DNA from: Clostridia bacterium
GTDB lineage: Bacteria > Bacillota > DSM-16504 > Desulfitibacterales > Desulfitibacteraceae
Direction of reading: 5' to 3'
NCBI GenBank assembly: GCA_018333845.1
Contig: JAGXSK010000186.1
Location: forward strand, 1 to 14,390
Length of the DNA: 14,390 bases
Below, piece after piece: positions 1-6,997 of this stretch (positions within the stretch are counted from its first letter, which is position 1; every line of letters begins with the position of its first letter). A program made the position numbers and the translations under genes. The notes under the pieces are model-generated. The model was not told the origin of the DNA. It did not search any database and worked only from the letters and a program-made list of their open reading frames with translations.

Positions 1-132
1 GCAGAAGCAGGAATGCAGATTACTACTCCTGACAAGGGTCCATGGAAGGAAGCAATGGCTCCAGTATATGACAAATGGGAAGATAAAATAGGCAAGGATG
101 TAATTGAACAGATTAGAAAGCTTGCTGAATAA
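1..132 (+). CDS. dctP: TRAP transporter solute-binding protein, C-terminal end (DctP family, partial)
   Basis: The window opens inside this gene; only the last 43 residues and a TAA stop are visible. The fragment contains DKGPWKEAMAPVYDKWEDKIG, which is colinear with the C-terminus of the complete DctP-family protein encoded at 7228-8259 (VDKDVWLEAMMPVYAEFENEIG), so the two are paralogues. DctP proteins are extracytoplasmic receptors that bind a carboxylate, usually an organic acid, and hand it to the DctQM membrane complex. The dctQ and dctM genes follow directly, after a palindromic hairpin, which is the usual P-Q-M order. The N-terminus, lipobox and ligand-binding arginine lie outside the window, so ligand specificity cannot be read. 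Family assignment rests on the paralogy and on gene order. Confidence 0.85.
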   Translation, partial: AEAGMQITTPDKGPWKEAMAPVYDKWEDKIGKDVIEQIRKLAE

Positions 133-153
133 AGTCGATCAAAATATTAAATG

Positions 154-183
154 AGTTGAGCAGGATATATATCCTGCTCAACT
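154..183 (+). terminator. Perfect palindromic hairpin between dctP and dctQ
   Basis: The arms AGTTGAGCAGGATAT and ATATCCTGCTCAACT form a perfect 30-base palindrome, 22 bases after the dctP stop. An RNA stem of 11 to 13 bp with a small AT loop is expected. No T-run follows, so it is not a standard intrinsic terminator. In TRAP operons such intercistronic stem-loops are commonly thought to protect the abundant dctP message and reduce read-through into dctQM; that role is inference here. The core AGCAGG/CCTGCT recurs in the two hairpins at 12237-12351. Confidence 0.6.
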
Positions 184-223
184 AAATATAAAGAAAACAT
201 GAAATACTTTTTTATAAATTGGC

Positions 224-230
224 GGGGAGG
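224..230 (+). promoter_or_regulatory. Ribosome binding site that fixes the dctQ start at 237
   Basis: GGGGAGG lies 6 bases before ATG 237. An in-frame TTG at 219 would put this purine run inside the coding region and has no good upstream site of its own, so the ATG at 237 is preferred. Confidence 0.75.
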
Positions 231-236
231 AAAATC

Positions 237-731
237 ATGGAAACAAAAAAGCAATCCTTCTTCTTTAGTTTTCTAGATAAATTTGAAGACTATTCAGTCA
301 CAATACTTTATCTGACTATGATTGTAGTAATATTTTTACAAGTACTTTTTAGATTTGTAATAAAAGCTTCCCTACCCTGGTCAGAGGAACTAGCACGATA
401 TATCATGGCTTATGCTGTATTTATTGGTGCAGCTATTGCTGCTAAGGAAGGGGCTCATATTGGCATTAACGTAGTTGTAGGCGCACTGCCTAAGCCCTTT
501 AATAAGTATATGAGAGTTATTGCAATGTTTATATCATTTATATTCTCCGTTGTACTTGTTTACTTGTCTGTATTAATTGTAATGTTTTTAGTTAAAACCG
601 GACAGAAATCACCTGCTATGCTCATACCAATTTGGGTAGCTTATTTTGCTGTGCCTCTTGGAGGAGTTCTCATGAGCATCAGGTTTTTACAATCAACTTA
701 CAGACAGTTTAAGGAAGAAGGGGGAGTATAG
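237..731 (+). CDS. dctQ: TRAP transporter small membrane subunit DctQ
   Basis: Predicted 164-residue inner-membrane protein, the usual size for DctQ. Four hydrophobic segments are visible at about residues 20-40, 52-70, 92-118 and 128-150. The family signature runs LPWSEELARYIMAYAVFIGAA then KEGAHIGI (residues 46-76), with the conserved W-x-E-E-x-x-R and the following His. DctQ pairs with DctM to couple sodium entry to uptake of the ligand delivered by the DctP receptor. The gene follows dctP after a hairpin and is separated from dctM by 4 bases, so dctQ and dctM are almost certainly co-translated. The transported substrate cannot be read from this subunit. No frameshift or truncation is seen. 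Confidence 0.93.
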   Translation: METKKQSFFFSFLDKFEDYSVTILYLTMIVVIFLQVLFRFVIKASLPWSEELARYIMAYAVFIGAAIAAKEGAHIGINVVVGALPKPFNKYMRVIAMFISFIFSVVLVYLSVLIVMFLVKTGQKSPAMLIPIWVAYFAVPLGGVLMSIRFLQSTYRQFKEEGGV

Positions 732-735
732 TAAT

Positions 736-2016
736 ATGGTTGCAGCACTGCTTTTTGGACTTTTTGCAGTACTTGTAATAGCTAGCGTGCCAATTGCAGT
801 TAGTATTGGGCTGGCTACTATTTTGACAATCTGGGTTACTGACATTGTTGCTGTTCAAGTGGCAGCACAAAGAATGTTTACCGCTGTAGACTCCTTTCCA
901 TTGATGGCAGTTCCCTTCTTTATGATTGCTGGAGCCGTAATGGAAAGGGGAGGCATTTCTAAAAGGCTGATTAATTTTGCTAATTCATTAGTAGGAAGTT
1001 TTTTTGGGGGCTTTGCACTGGTTACTATCCTGGCATCCATGTTTTTTGCAGCTATTTCAGGATCTTCTCCTGCCACTGTGGCTGCCATTGGCGCTATTAT
1101 GATTCCAGCCATGGTCAAAAATGGCTACAAGGAAGAATTTGCAACAGCTACCCAGGCTAGTTCCGGTTATATAGGAGTCATTATTCCTCCTAGTATTCCC
1201 ATGATTACCTATGGTGTAGTGACTGGCACATCCATTGGTGGATTATTTATGGCGGGCTTTGTACCGGGTATGGTTATTGGGTTATCCCTTGCTATAGTAG
1301 CAGTTATTACTGCCAGGAAGAATAACTACCGTGGGGCTGACAGGCCAGCTACCCCCGGGGAGATCTGGGCTTCCTTTAAGGATGCCATCTGGGCCATATT
1401 CATGCCTATCATCATACTTGGCGGTATTTATGGAGGTGTTTTTACACCTACAGAAGCGGCCAATATAGCTGTTGTTTATGGTTTAATCGTGGGTTTATTT
1501 GTTTACAAGGAACTATCTATTAAAGATCTGCCACAAATTTTGAGAACTGCAGCTATCAGCAGCTCATTGGTTCTGCTAATTGTGGCGGCAGCATCAGCTT
1601 TTGGTTTAATTTTAACAAGAGAGCAGATTCCCTTGAAGGTTGCTCAGATGTTAATAGCCATTACGGATAATCCTTTGATGCTGCTTATGATATTAAACCT
1701 GCTGTTACTAGTTGTTGGTACATTTATGGAGACAAATGCGGCTATTATTATCCTGGCTCCCATACTTTTCCCCGCAGTTATTCAGTTGGGAATAGACCCA
1801 ATTCACTTCGGTATTATCATGGTAGTGAACCTGGCAATAGGTATGGTTACACCACCCCTTGGCGTGAATCTTTTTGTTGCGTCCAGTATGCGGAAGATGC
1901 CAATAGAAAAGCTCATAAATGCTAACTGGTGGTATTTACTGGCATCAATTATAGCCTTGTTTGTTATTACCTATTTCCCAGGGCTAAGCTTATGGCTGCC
2001 AGGTATTCTTAAATAA
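736..2016 (+). CDS. dctM: TRAP transporter large permease DctM
   Basis: Predicted 426-residue polytopic membrane protein, the normal DctM length, hydrophobic along its whole length with about 12 transmembrane segments. Characteristic DctM segments are visible: FPLMAVPFFMIAGAVMERGG (54-73), AAISGSSPATVAAIGAIMIP (105-124), SSGYIGVIIPPSIPMITYG (142-160), and a C-terminal half with FMETNAAIIILAPILFP and GMVTPPLGVNLFVASS. DctM is the sodium-coupled translocation subunit. The start ATG at 736 has GGGGGAG upstream at 720-726, inside the end of dctQ. The gene sits between dctQ and a LarA-type racemase gene, which suggests the import of a chiral hydroxy acid (inference). Confidence 0.95.
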   Translation: MVAALLFGLFAVLVIASVPIAVSIGLATILTIWVTDIVAVQVAAQRMFTAVDSFPLMAVPFFMIAGAVMERGGISKRLINFANSLVGSFFGGFALVTILASMFFAAISGSSPATVAAIGAIMIPAMVKNGYKEEFATATQASSGYIGVIIPPSIPMITYGVVTGTSIGGLFMAGFVPGMVIGLSLAIVAVITARKNNYRGADRPATPGEIWASFKDAIWAIFMPIIILGGIYGGVFTPTEAANIAVVYGLIVGLFVYKELSIKDLPQILRTAAISSSLVLLIVAAASAFGLILTREQIPLKVAQMLIAITDNPLMLLMILNLLLLVVGTFMETNAAIIILAPILFPAVIQLGIDPIHFGIIMVVNLAIGMVTPPLGVNLFVASSMRKMPIEKLINANWWYLLASIIALFVITYFPGLSLWLPGILK

Positions 2017-2050
2017 ACCAGTAAACTCCATTGGTTTTACTAATATGCAC

Positions 2051-2057
2051 AAGGAGG
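2051..2057 (+). promoter_or_regulatory. Strong ribosome binding site supporting a TTG start at 2066
   Basis: AAGGAGG is 8 bases upstream of TTG 2066. The next in-frame ATG codons are far inside conserved sequence, so TTG is the start of the LarA-family gene. Confidence 0.75.
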
Positions 2058-2065
2058 CGTAAGTC

Positions 2066-3364
2066 TTGGCAGAAAGAGAGTTTAATCTTAAATATGGCAA
2101 AGGAACAGTTTCATTTTCCATCCCAGAAGAACAAATTCTTGATGTTGTGCTGGGTAAAGAGTATCCAGCACTTGAAAATCTAGAAGCAGCATATTTAAAC
2201 GCCCTTGATCATCCCATTGATGCTCCTCCCTTAAAAGAAATTATTAAGCCCGGGGATACTGTGGCCATTACAGTAAGCGATATTACAAGGGCATGGCAGA
2301 AAAATTATTTAACACTGCCCCTTCTTATTAACTATTTAAATGCAGCAGGGGTACCTGACGAAAATATCACCATAGTTATTGCTGTAGGCGGACACAGGGC
2401 AAATACTGAACAAGAATGCAGGGAATTATGCTGTGAGGAAGTTTATAGCAGGGTTAAAGTTGTCAATCATGACGCCTGGGATACTAAGAACATGGTATAC
2501 CTTGGCAAAACAAGCAGGGGAACTGAGGTTTCAGTTAATAGAATCTTTACAGAAGCTGACAAGGTTATATTAACCGGTGGTATTATTTATCACTACATGG
2601 TTGGCTATGGCGGAGGAAGAAAAAGTGTTTTGCCTGGGATTGCTTCAATCAAGACCATTCAACAAAACCACCTGTGGGCCATGGGACCTGAACTGGGAAG
2701 CGGCTCAAATCCACGTTCCGCCTCAAAGTATACCAGGGGCAATGAATGTCATGAGGACATGATGGAAATAGCAGCCTTTGTCAACCCAGATTTTATAGTG
2801 AATGTTGTTCCCAATCCAAATGGGGATATAGCAGGAGTTTTTGCCGGCAACTGGGTTTCAGCATGGCTCCATGGAACAGAGCTTGTGGACAAAATGTACG
2901 GGATTGAAATCCAGGAAGAAGCTGATATTGTTATAGCTACTGCCGGGGGATATCCAAAGGATATAAACCTTTACCAGACAGGAAAGACAATGGATAATGC
3001 CTATTATGCCATGAAAAAAGGCGGAGTTGCCATTATCCTGTCAGAATGTCCGGATATTATGGAGCCTGAGGAATTTACCCAATGGTTTAACTATGAATCA
3101 ACCTATGAAATGGAAAGGGCATTAAGGGCAAATTTTACAATTCCAGGCTGGGTTGCTTTTAAAGAGGTAGAATGCAGTGACAAGGGTGCTTTTATCCTGC
3201 TGACAAAACCAGAGAACGTTGAATTTGCTAAAAAGGCAAAGCTTATTCCTGTAACTTCCATTGAGGATGCTTTAAAAATTGCTTATGAAAAATGTGCAAC
3301 ACCTAATCCCAAAGTAACTATTATGCCGCAAGGTGCAAATACTTTTCCTATAGTTAAAAAATAG
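2066..3364 (+). CDS. larA: LarA-family nickel-pincer hydroxy-acid racemase/epimerase
   Basis: Predicted 432-residue cytoplasmic protein, close to the 424 residues of Lactobacillus plantarum LarA. LarA-type enzymes invert C2 of 2-hydroxy acids by hydride transfer, using a nickel pincer nucleotide bound covalently to Lys. The residues LarA needs are visible: SDITR (71-75), GGHR with His110, then YHYMVGYGGGRK with His176 and Lys186, and QQNH with His202. The spacing His-10-Lys-16-His equals LarA His174, Lys184 and His200, so an active cofactor-binding enzyme is likely. The LarA family also includes enzymes acting on malate, phenyllactate, 2-hydroxyglutarate and sugar acids, so lactate is not assured. 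The gene lies 49 bases after dctM and before panB and an IlvD-like gene, which argues for a substrate other than lactate. Cofactor-synthesis genes larB, larC and larE are not in the window. Confidence 0.85.
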   Translation: MAEREFNLKYGKGTVSFSIPEEQILDVVLGKEYPALENLEAAYLNALDHPIDAPPLKEIIKPGDTVAITVSDITRAWQKNYLTLPLLINYLNAAGVPDENITIVIAVGGHRANTEQECRELCCEEVYSRVKVVNHDAWDTKNMVYLGKTSRGTEVSVNRIFTEADKVILTGGIIYHYMVGYGGGRKSVLPGIASIKTIQQNHLWAMGPELGSGSNPRSASKYTRGNECHEDMMEIAAFVNPDFIVNVVPNPNGDIAGVFAGNWVSAWLHGTELVDKMYGIEIQEEADIVIATAGGYPKDINLYQTGKTMDNAYYAMKKGGVAIILSECPDIMEPEEFTQWFNYESTYEMERALRANFTIPGWVAFKEVECSDKGAFILLTKPENVEFAKKAKLIPVTSIEDALKIAYEKCATPNPKVTIMPQGANTFPIVKK

Positions 3365-3390
3365 AAAAATACAGTGCTTAATAGCATAAA

Positions 3391-3410
3391 GATAGTATTA
3401 AAATACTATC
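3391..3410 (+). other. Intercistronic inverted repeat between larA and panB
   Basis: GATAGTATT and AATACTATC form a perfect 9-bp stem with a 2-base centre, or 8 bp with a 4-base loop. It is AT-rich, has no T-run after it, and lies in the 81-base gap before panB. An RNA processing or stability site is possible; a terminator is unlikely. Confidence 0.4.
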
Positions 3411-3445
3411 AGGCTTAAATTTTATTGCAGATTGGAGGTATAAAT

Positions 3446-4330
3446 ATGAGTACCTGGACAGCACCGACTCAAGCTTCAGCAAGAAAGAAGGTTACAATTC
3501 ATACCCTAATGGAGAAAAAAGCAAGGGGAGAGAAAATTACCTTTATTACAGCCTATGATTTCCCAACTGCTGCTATAGAAGATAAAGTAGGTATTGATAT
3601 TATTTTAGTGGGAGATTCCCTTGGAATGTGTGTTTATGGGTTTGACAGCACACTGCCGGTAACTATGGACATGATGGTAAACCACTCCAGGGCTGTTAGA
3701 AAGGGAGCTCCAAATTGTTTTGTAATAGGTGACATGCCATACATGTCCTATCAAATATCTGTTGAGCAGGCCGTTGCTAATGCAGGAAGGCTAATGCAGG
3801 AGGCCGGCGTTGATGGTGTTAAGCTTGAAGGCGGCATTGAAATGGTGGACAGAATAAGTGCTATTACAAAGGCAGGTATTCCAGTTATGGGGCACCTGGG
3901 ACTTACTCCCCAGTCAGTTGCCATGCTGGGTGGATTTAAAGCACAGGGCAGGGATGTTTCAGCAGCAATTAAGCTCATAGAAGATGCAAAAGCCCTTGAG
4001 GAGGCAGGCTGTGTGAGCATTTTATTGGAAGCTATACCTGCTGAAGTAGCCCAGATTATTACTGAAAGGGCAAATATTCCTATCTTAAGTATTGGCGCAG
4101 GACCCTACTGTGATGGGCAGGTTCTTGTGGTACATGACCTGTTGGGTTTCTTTGGAGGGCACGTTGCCAAGTTTGTTAAGCAATATGCAAATATGAATGA
4201 GTATATTGAAAAAGCACTCCTTGAATACAAGGCAGACGTTGAAAATGTTACATTCCCAGGTCCAGAGCACTGCTACAAGATTAATGAGGAAGAATTGGCA
4301 AAGCTTAGAAAGGCATTAGAAGAAAACTAG
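3446..4330 (+). CDS. panB: 3-methyl-2-oxobutanoate hydroxymethyltransferase (ketopantoate hydroxymethyltransferase)
   Basis: Predicted 294-residue cytoplasmic TIM-barrel enzyme. PanB transfers a hydroxymethyl group from 5,10-methylene-tetrahydrofolate to 2-oxoisovalerate, giving ketopantoate; the reaction is reversible. Family motifs are intact: TAYDFPTAA (35-43), LVGDSLGM (54-61), DSTLPVT (67-73), DMPYMSYQ (96-103), KLEGG (126-130), PVMGHLGLTPQSV (146-158), LLEAIP (193-198) and GAGPYCDGQVLVVHDLLG (217-234). Asp57, Asp96 and Glu128 match the metal ligands of E. coli PanB (Asp45, Asp84, Glu114), and Glu195 matches catalytic Glu181. ATG 3446 is preferred over TTG 3425 because TTGGAGGT at 3432-3439 precedes it by 6 bases. 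No panC, panD or panE is nearby; the gene is instead embedded in a transport and hydroxy-acid operon, so a catabolic or substrate-shifted role is possible. It is slightly longer than typical (about 265-280). Confidence 0.93.
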   Translation: MSTWTAPTQASARKKVTIHTLMEKKARGEKITFITAYDFPTAAIEDKVGIDIILVGDSLGMCVYGFDSTLPVTMDMMVNHSRAVRKGAPNCFVIGDMPYMSYQISVEQAVANAGRLMQEAGVDGVKLEGGIEMVDRISAITKAGIPVMGHLGLTPQSVAMLGGFKAQGRDVSAAIKLIEDAKALEEAGCVSILLEAIPAEVAQIITERANIPILSIGAGPYCDGQVLVVHDLLGFFGGHVAKFVKQYANMNEYIEKALLEYKADVENVTFPGPEHCYKINEEELAKLRKALEEN

Positions 4331-4387
4331 AGTGGAACTTGCAAATATATAAAGCCGATTAAAATGAAATTGGGGTGAGAAAAAATC

Positions 4388-6112
4388 ATGCTAAAAAGCC
4401 AACACCTTAGAAAAGTAAACACCCAGGGAGATGGACTGCGCCTGGGAAGCGGCTGGACACCATCAGACCTGGCAAAACCCCAGGTGCTGATAGACAGTGT
4501 ATTTGGAGACAGCCACCCAGGAAGCTATCACCTGGATAGACTAGTAAAATCAGCAAAAAATGGACTATACAGCGTGGGCTGCAAACCGGCAGTATACACA
4601 GTAACAGACATGTGTGACGGAATAGCCATGGCCCATGACGGAATGAACTACTCATTGGTGTCAAGAGAAGTCATAGCAATGATGGTAGAAATCCATGCCC
4701 TGAGCGCACCCTTTGACGGCATCATGCTCATATCAAGCTGTGACAAGTCAATACCAGCCCATCTAAAAGCATTAGCAAGACTTGACATGCCAGGGATCCA
4801 TATCAGCGGAGGAGCAATGATGCCAGGACCAGACTATCTATCATCAGAAAAGCTCTATGGCTCAGGCTTCAAGGAAAAAAGAGGCGAGATCACAAGCCAT
4901 GAATTACTAGTAGAACAAATCAACTCCTGCCCAACCTGTGGAGCATGTCAATTCATGGGCACAGCAAGCACAATGCAGACCATGTCAGAAGCATTGGGCT
5001 TGAGCCTGCCGGGCAATGCCCTGATGCCGGCAAGCATCAACCAGCTGGAGCACTTATCGTATAAAGCAGCAGAAAAAGTAAAAGAGCTCATGGAAAAAGG
5101 CATAACCCCAAGACAAATACTAACAAGAAAAGCCTTTGAAAACGCAATCATCATCCATGCAGCAATCTCAGGCTCAACAAATGCAACCCTGCATATACCG
5201 GCAATAGCCCGTGAAGTAGGCCTTGACATAACAGCAGACCTGTTTGAAGAAATACACGCCAGGGTACCAGTACTAGTAAGCCTGAAAACAAGCGGCAAAT
5301 GGCCCACAGAACTTCTATGGTTTGCAGGAGGAGTACCAGGACTAATGATGCAGCTAAAAGACTACCTGCATTTAGATGCATTGACAGTCACAGGCAAAAC
5401 AATAGGAGAAAACCTGGAAGAATTAGAACGAGACGGCTACTTTGAAGTAGGAAAAGGCTATCTAAGAAACTATAGACTGACAGCAGAAGAAATAATCCAG
5501 CCAATAGACAAGCCATACAAGCAGGGTGGAGGACTAGCAGTATTATACGGAAACCTGGCTCCAGAAGGAGCAGTAGTAAAACACGCGGCAGTAGACCCCA
5601 AAATGCACGTACACACTGGACCGGCAAAACCATATGACAGTGAAGAAGCAGCAGTAGAAGCAATATTATCAGGAGAAATAACCCCGGGAGACATGATTAT
5701 CATCAGATACGAAGGACCCCAGGGCGCAGGAATGCCGGAGATGCTTAGAACAACAGAAGCCATATATACAAACCCAGAACTAGCAGCAACAACAGCGCTA
5801 ATAACAGACGGAAGATTTTCAGGAGCAACCAGGGGACCGGCAATAGGCCACGTATCCCCAGAGGCAGCAACAGGAGGACCCCTGGCATTGGTAGAAGAAG
5901 GAGACCTGATTACAGTAAACATTCCCGAAAGGAAGCTGGAAATAGTAGGAATAGCGGGTAAAGAAACAAGTAAGGAAGAAGTTGAAAAAGTACTGGCAGA
6001 GCGTAAAAAGAACTGGACTAGACCAGTTAAAGAAAACAAGGGTGTCCTTGGGTTATTCCAATCCCTGGCGGCTTCACCCATGAAGGGTGCCTATCTAGAG
6101 TGGACCAAGTAA
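4388..6112 (+). CDS. ilvD: IlvD/EDD-family dehydratase (dihydroxy-acid dehydratase-like)
   Basis: Predicted 574-residue cytoplasmic Fe-S enzyme, normal for the family, which dehydrates 2,3-dihydroxy acids (dihydroxyisovalerate or sugar acids) to 2-oxo acids. Visible motifs: DGIAMAHDGMNYSL (77-90), SSCDKSIP (116-123) with cluster Cys118, metal ligand Asp119 and the Lys120 that is carbamylated in IlvD, SCPTCGACQFMGTASTM (180-196) with the second cluster cysteine, GGLAVLYGNLAPEG (381-394), RYEGPQGAGMPEM (440-452), and DGRFSGATRG with Ser478 as the likely catalytic base, then GHVSPEA. The position of the first cluster cysteine in PCNxxL-type enzymes reads PGSYHL (44-49), resembling the E. coli form PGHVHL. 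The product of true IlvD, 2-oxoisovalerate, is the PanB substrate encoded just upstream. Codon use is odd: T-ending codons are rare up to about 5940 and return in the last 170 bases. The exact substrate is uncertain; a paralogue acting on a sugar acid is a real alternative. Confidence 0.88.
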   Translation: MLKSQHLRKVNTQGDGLRLGSGWTPSDLAKPQVLIDSVFGDSHPGSYHLDRLVKSAKNGLYSVGCKPAVYTVTDMCDGIAMAHDGMNYSLVSREVIAMMVEIHALSAPFDGIMLISSCDKSIPAHLKALARLDMPGIHISGGAMMPGPDYLSSEKLYGSGFKEKRGEITSHELLVEQINSCPTCGACQFMGTASTMQTMSEALGLSLPGNALMPASINQLEHLSYKAAEKVKELMEKGITPRQILTRKAFENAIIIHAAISGSTNATLHIPAIAREVGLDITADLFEEIHARVPVLVSLKTSGKWPTELLWFAGGVPGLMMQLKDYLHLDALTVTGKTIGENLEELERDGYFEVGKGYLRNYRLTAEEIIQPIDKPYKQGGGLAVLYGNLAPEGAVVKHAAVDPKMHVHTGPAKPYDSEEAAVEAILSGEITPGDMIIIRYEGPQGAGMPEMLRTTEAIYTNPELAATTALITDGRFSGATRGPAIGHVSPEAATGGPLALVEEGDLITVNIPERKLEIVGIAGKETSKEEVEKVLAERKKNWTRPVKENKGVLGLFQSLAASPMKGAYLEWTK

Positions 6113-6122
6113 GTTATTTAAA

Positions 6123-6155
6123 GGGGGCAGCCAGGGGGACGCCCAAGCTGCCCTC
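6123..6155. terminator. GC-rich hairpin between convergent ilvD and the regulator gene
   Basis: GGGGGCAGC (6123-6131) pairs with GCTGCCCTC (6147-6155), 9 bp with one G-T wobble, around a 15-base loop that itself holds G-rich and C-rich tracts. It lies 10 bases after the dehydratase stop and before the end of the convergent regulator gene, the expected place for a terminator serving one or both strands. No T-run follows on the plus strand, so intrinsic termination is uncertain. Confidence 0.45.
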
Positions 6156-6202
6156 GTATTACCAACCCCATATACACAAATTTTCATCGGGCATGTTTCA
6201 AT

Positions 6203-6904
6203 CTAATTATTAGAAGCTTCTGTGCCTGGATTATATTTTTCAAGTGCTTTCATGATCAAGGATTTGGTACTGTGTAAGTGGAGTGCTATTTTTTCATAAG
6301 CTTCAAGCTCTGTGCCCTTTTCTATTGCTTCCACAATAACCCTATGCTCAGATAAAGCAGAGTATAATCTGTTTTTGTCCTTGAGTGTCTCCAGGGCAAT
6401 TAGCTGTATTTTGTCCCGATGGGATCTGTAAATATCATTAAAGCATTTATTGCCGCAATGCTTGACTATGCTTTCGTGGAATAATCTATCTGCGTTCCAA
6501 AAGTCCTTTGAGTCTTCTTTTTGATTGGCTATTTCCTGATATTTTATTGCTTTTTTTAATTCATGCAAAAGGTCTGCAAAATTGCCAGGGGAGCTTTTCT
6601 TTGAAATAATCAGCTGTCTGATGGAAAAGCCTTCTATGGCCTCTCTAAGTTGGAAGATATCAATTATTTCTTTCTTGGAAATCATTTTTATAATAAAGCC
6701 CCTATAGGGTACAACATCAATAAGTCCCTCATGCTGCAATTGCAAAACAGCTTCCCTGACTGGGGTCCTGCTAACGCCAATATTATTGGCAACCCACTGG
6801 TCAGAATAAAGTTTGCCAATTTCAAGGTCAGTATTTAAGATAGCTTCACGTAGGTAATCATATACCTGTTCTTTTAAACTTGGAGCCTTTTTAATATTCA
6901 CCAT
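6203..6904 (-). CDS. GntR/FadR-family transcriptional regulator with FCD ligand domain
   Basis: Predicted 233-residue DNA-binding protein. The N-terminal winged helix-turn-helix (about 10-72) carries GVSRTPVREAVLQLQHEGLI (43-62), the GntR recognition-helix signature, followed by the wing VVPYRGFIIK. The C-terminal all-helical FCD domain (about 80-220) retains the usual metal and ligand residues Asp139, His143, His187 and His209 (NADRLFHE, SEHRVI, ALHLH) and an LRE at 86-88. FCD regulators commonly sense small carboxylates such as lactate, glycolate or sugar acids and are usually repressors relieved by the ligand. The gene is divergent from the dctP-glcDEF operon and faces the dctQM-larA-panB-ilvD operon, so it is the likely local regulator of one or both. 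A promoter with TATAAT lies upstream. The ligand is unknown but is probably the imported acid (inference). Confidence 0.92.
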   Translation of the reverse strand: MVNIKKAPSLKEQVYDYLREAILNTDLEIGKLYSDQWVANNIGVSRTPVREAVLQLQHEGLIDVVPYRGFIIKMISKKEIIDIFQLREAIEGFSIRQLIISKKSSPGNFADLLHELKKAIKYQEIANQKEDSKDFWNADRLFHESIVKHCGNKCFNDIYRSHRDKIQLIALETLKDKNRLYSALSEHRVIVEAIEKGTELEAYEKIALHLHSTKSLIMKALEKYNPGTEASNN

Positions 6905-6929
6905 ATCACACCCTACAGTTGATATAGTT

Positions 6930-6959
6930 ATTATAGCAAATTAACTTTAAGTTGTACAA
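6930..6959 (-). promoter_or_regulatory. Predicted promoter of the GntR-family regulator gene
   Basis: On the minus strand there is a perfect -10 TATAAT (6930-6935) preceded by TGC (6936-6938), an extended -10. A weak -35-like TTGTAC lies at 6954-6959 with an 18-base spacer. The start codon is at 6904, so the leader would be about 20 bases. Confidence 0.6.
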
Positions 6960-6962
6960 GTT
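6949..6962. promoter_or_regulatory. Candidate autoregulatory operator (TTGTACAA palindrome)
   Basis: AA-G-TTGTACAA-G-TT is a near-perfect 14-base palindrome with the perfect core TTGTACAA at 6952-6959. The core has the GT...AC look of GntR-family sites and covers the -35 region of the regulator promoter. Binding here would block the regulator's own transcription. Assignment to this protein is inference. Confidence 0.4.
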
Positions 6963-6967
6963 TTAAC

Positions 6968-6997
6968 TTGCCAAACTAACATGTTACATGGTATACT
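6968..6997 (+). promoter_or_regulatory. Predicted promoter of the dctP-glcDEF operon
   Basis: -35 TTGCCA (6968-6973, 5 of 6 to consensus), an 18-base spacer, and -10 TATACT (6992-6997, 5 of 6) preceded by TGG, an extended -10. Transcription would start near 7004 and leave a leader of about 220 bases before dctP at 7228. A candidate operator lies inside the spacer and a second copy lies at the predicted start site. Confidence 0.6.

Noticed and set aside
2014..2039. Possible hairpin TAAACCA/TGGTTTTA after dctM
   Set aside because: Only about 6 bp of AT-rich pairing overlapping the stop codon, with competing alternatives; too weak to call.
5470..6081. 203-codon open frame on the minus strand
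   Set aside because: Antisense to the conserved C-terminal half of the ilvD-like gene; it is open because few sense codons there give stops on the other strand.
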